Source: UBA6181 sp016934015
Lineage (GTDB): Bacteria; Bacillota_I; Bacilli_A; Acholeplasmatales; Acholeplasmataceae
NCBI GenBank assembly: GCA_036584525.1
Contig: JAZHDG010000018.1
Coordinates: 1 to 6,545 of the forward strand
DNA: 6,545 nt
Reading direction: 5' to 3'
Under the pieces are notes generated by a model. It was not told where the DNA came from and did no database searches. It saw only the letters and a program-made list of their open reading frames with translations. Every line of letters starts with the position of its first letter. Positions within the stretch are counted from its first letter, which is position 1. Of this stretch, positions 5,089-6,545 are shown in pieces. Made by a program: the position numbers and the translations under genes.

Positions 5089-6545
5089 GATTTGTCCACC
5101 TTTATCATTAAGTCATTTAATTGATTAATATCTACTTCAGAAGGAGCTTGCATCATTAAATCCTTTGCACTTTGTGTTTTAGGAAATGCAATGACATCCT
5201 TAATATTTGACGTATGTGTCATAAGCATGACAATACGGTCAAGCCCAAGAGCTAATCCTCCATGTGGAGGTGTTCCATATTTAAGTGCATCCACGAAGAA
5301 CCCAAATCGTGTTTCAATATCATGTTTTGATAAACCAAGTGTATCAAACATGAGTCTTTGAACTTCTTGATTGTGAATACGAATCGACCCACCACCAATT
5401 TCATATCCATTTAAAACGATATCATATGCTTTCGCCATCGCATGTTTTGGATCATTTTTCAAAACGTTCGCATCTTTCGGGGCAGTAAATGGGTGATGCA
5501 TCGCGTAATAACGCTTTTCTTCTTCGTTATATTCTAGGAGTGGCCAATCAGTAACCCATAAAAATTTATATTCATTTTCTGGTATTAATGATAATTCTTC
5601 TGCTAAAGCAATTCTCAAACTTGATAAAGCTGACGATGTATTTTCAAATGTTCCCGGAACAAAGAAAATCATTTCTTGATCACTTAAATTCAAGTCTTTT
5701 ATGACATCTGGTGTAAAATATTTAGCAACGCTTCCCGTTAATGCTTGATCTGCAAATTTAATATAAGCAAGGGCATCTCCATGATTTTTCTTGACAAGTT
5801 CTGTGAGTTGATCAATACGCTTTCTTGTAATACTTGAAGCGTTTTTAATTCTTAAGCTTCGAACAAACTCTTTTCCTTCAAATAAAGGAATATTTAATGG
5901 TTTCAATGTGTTTGTAAAGTTTTGAATTTTTAAATCATAACGAAGGTCAGGTTTATCAGTGCCATATTGTGTCATTGCATCCAAATAGGTCATTCTTAAA
6001 AAAGGTGTCTCTATCTCAATATTTAAGACATCATGGAATAAATTTTTCATTAATTTTTCAATCACATTTTGAATATCTTCTTCATCAATAAAAGACGCTT
6101 CAACGTCGATTTGTGTAAATTCTGGTTGACGATCTGCTCTTAAGTCTTCATCTCTGAAACAACGGGCAATTTGAAAATACTTTTCAAATCCAGCAACCAT
6201 AAAGAGCTGTTTATAGATTTGTGGCGATTGAGGAAGCGCGAAAAATGTCCCTGGATACAGTCTAGAAGGCACCAAATAGTCTCTTGCACCCTCAGGTGTA
6301 GATTTACCTAGGATTGGTGTTTCAAGCTCATAGAAACCCGATTCCACTAATGTTCTTCGAATCGACTGCGTAATCTCATGACGTTTAATTAAATAATTTT
6401 GCATCACTGGACGACGTAAGTCTAAATAACGATATTTTAATCTGGTTTCTTCTAAAGCATCCGACTCATCAGAAATCATGATGGGTGGAGTTTCTGCAGT
6501 TGATAAAATCGTTAAGTTTGTGATATCCACTTCAATATCACCCGT
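5085..6545 (-). CDS. aspS: Aspartyl-tRNA synthetase, C-terminal about 486 residues (partial, runs off right edge)
   Basis: This class II synthetase charges tRNA-Asp with aspartate. The frame stays open to the window edge, where it reads TGDIEVDITNLTIL, the typical end of the N-terminal anticodon-binding OB domain. A GTG at 6530 is therefore an internal valine, not the start, and roughly 100 residues are missing. Counting from the edge, YRYLDLRRP is near 38-46. Motif 1 is at about 55-82. Motif 2 (FQIARCFRDEDLRADRQPEF) is at about 124-143 and continues into TQIDVE. The bacterial-type GAD insertion domain spans about 205-335, and motif 3 (GGLALGLDRIVM) is at about 429-440, followed by FPKTQSAKDLM. 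The bacterial type is clear from the GAD insert and overall length (about 590 when completed). Whether it also charges tRNA-Asn cannot be judged. It ends in TGA, overlapping the msrA ATG as ATGA, and is the most promoter-proximal gene visible in the cluster. Confidence 0.97.
   Translation of the reverse strand, partial: TGDIEVDITNLTILSTAETPPIMISDESDALEETRLKYRYLDLRRPVMQNYLIKRHEITQSIRRTLVESGFYELETPILGKSTPEGARDYLVPSRLYPGTFFALPQSPQIYKQLFMVAGFEKYFQIARCFRDEDLRADRQPEFTQIDVEASFIDEEDIQNVIEKLMKNLFHDVLNIEIETPFLRMTYLDAMTQYGTDKPDLRYDLKIQNFTNTLKPLNIPLFEGKEFVRSLRIKNASSITRKRIDQLTELVKKNHGDALAYIKFADQALTGSVAKYFTPDVIKDLNLSDQEMIFFVPGTFENTSSALSSLRIALAEELSLIPENEYKFLWVTDWPLLEYNEEEKRYYAMHHPFTAPKDANVLKNDPKHAMAKAYDIVLNGYEIGGGSIRIHNQEVQRLMFDTLGLSKHDIETRFGFFVDALKYGTPPHGGLALGLDRIVMLMTHTSNIKDVIAFPKTQSAKDLMMQAPSEVDINQLNDLMIKVDKS
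5096..5102 (-). promoter_or_regulatory. Ribosome binding site of msrA
   Basis: The minus strand reads AAGGTGG, 7 nt before the msrA ATG at 5088, within the last codons of aspS. Confidence 0.7.

Noticed and set aside
6528..6530. GTG as the start codon of aspS
   Set aside because: The frame continues upstream to the window edge with AspRS-like sequence (TGDIEV), so this is an internal valine.

Overview
The window is AT-rich and reads like a low-G+C Gram-positive (Bacillota/Mollicutes) chromosome. Shine-Dalgarno sites are strong (AGGAGG, GAGGAG, AAGGTG) and the neighbourhoods are Firmicute-like: mutS2 beside rnhC, and lspA followed by an RluD-family synthase. The aspS frame ends in TGA exactly where AspRS proteins end, and every tryptophan is TGG. 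UGA is therefore a stop (code 11), which argues against Mycoplasma/Spiroplasma. A UGA-stop mollicute such as Acholeplasma, or a relative (Haloplasma, Izemoplasma, Erysipelotrichia), is my best guess, but genus-level placement is inference.

Layout: (1) 1-437, minus strand: the 5' end of mutS2, running off the left edge. It was identified by translating the strand by hand. (2) 438-496: a 59-bp divergent promoter region. (3) 497-1354, plus strand: rnhC (RNase HIII), the only plus-strand gene. Its last 23 bp overlap tail-to-tail with the end of the next cluster. (4) 1332-6545, all minus strand: a tightly packed seven-gene cluster, transcribed right to left as aspS (partial, running off the right edge), msrA, dCMP deaminase, a YlbL/SepM-type PDZ plus Lon-like membrane protease, an unrecognised 131-residue three-helix membrane protein, lspA, and an RluD-type pseudouridine synthase. 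Junctions are overlaps of 4, 1, 8, 17 and 8 bp, plus one 11-nt gap in which the upstream stop sits inside the lspA ribosome binding site. The genes are almost certainly co-transcribed and translationally coupled. The promoter lies outside the window, upstream of aspS or further.

Functionally the cluster mixes translation (AspRS, rRNA pseudouridylation), protein repair (MsrA), thymidylate precursor supply (dCMP to dUMP) and an envelope block (membrane protease, orphan membrane protein, lipoprotein signal peptidase). mutS2 and rnhC belong to nucleic-acid maintenance and ribosome or R-loop quality control. No tRNA, rRNA, riboswitch, CRISPR, insertion sequence or convincing intrinsic terminator was seen, and no intergenic gap exceeds 60 bp. 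I see no evidence of a new multi-gene system. The points most worth following are the orphan membrane protein between two membrane proteases, the eukaryote-like dCMP deaminase, and the local control of the lspA start.
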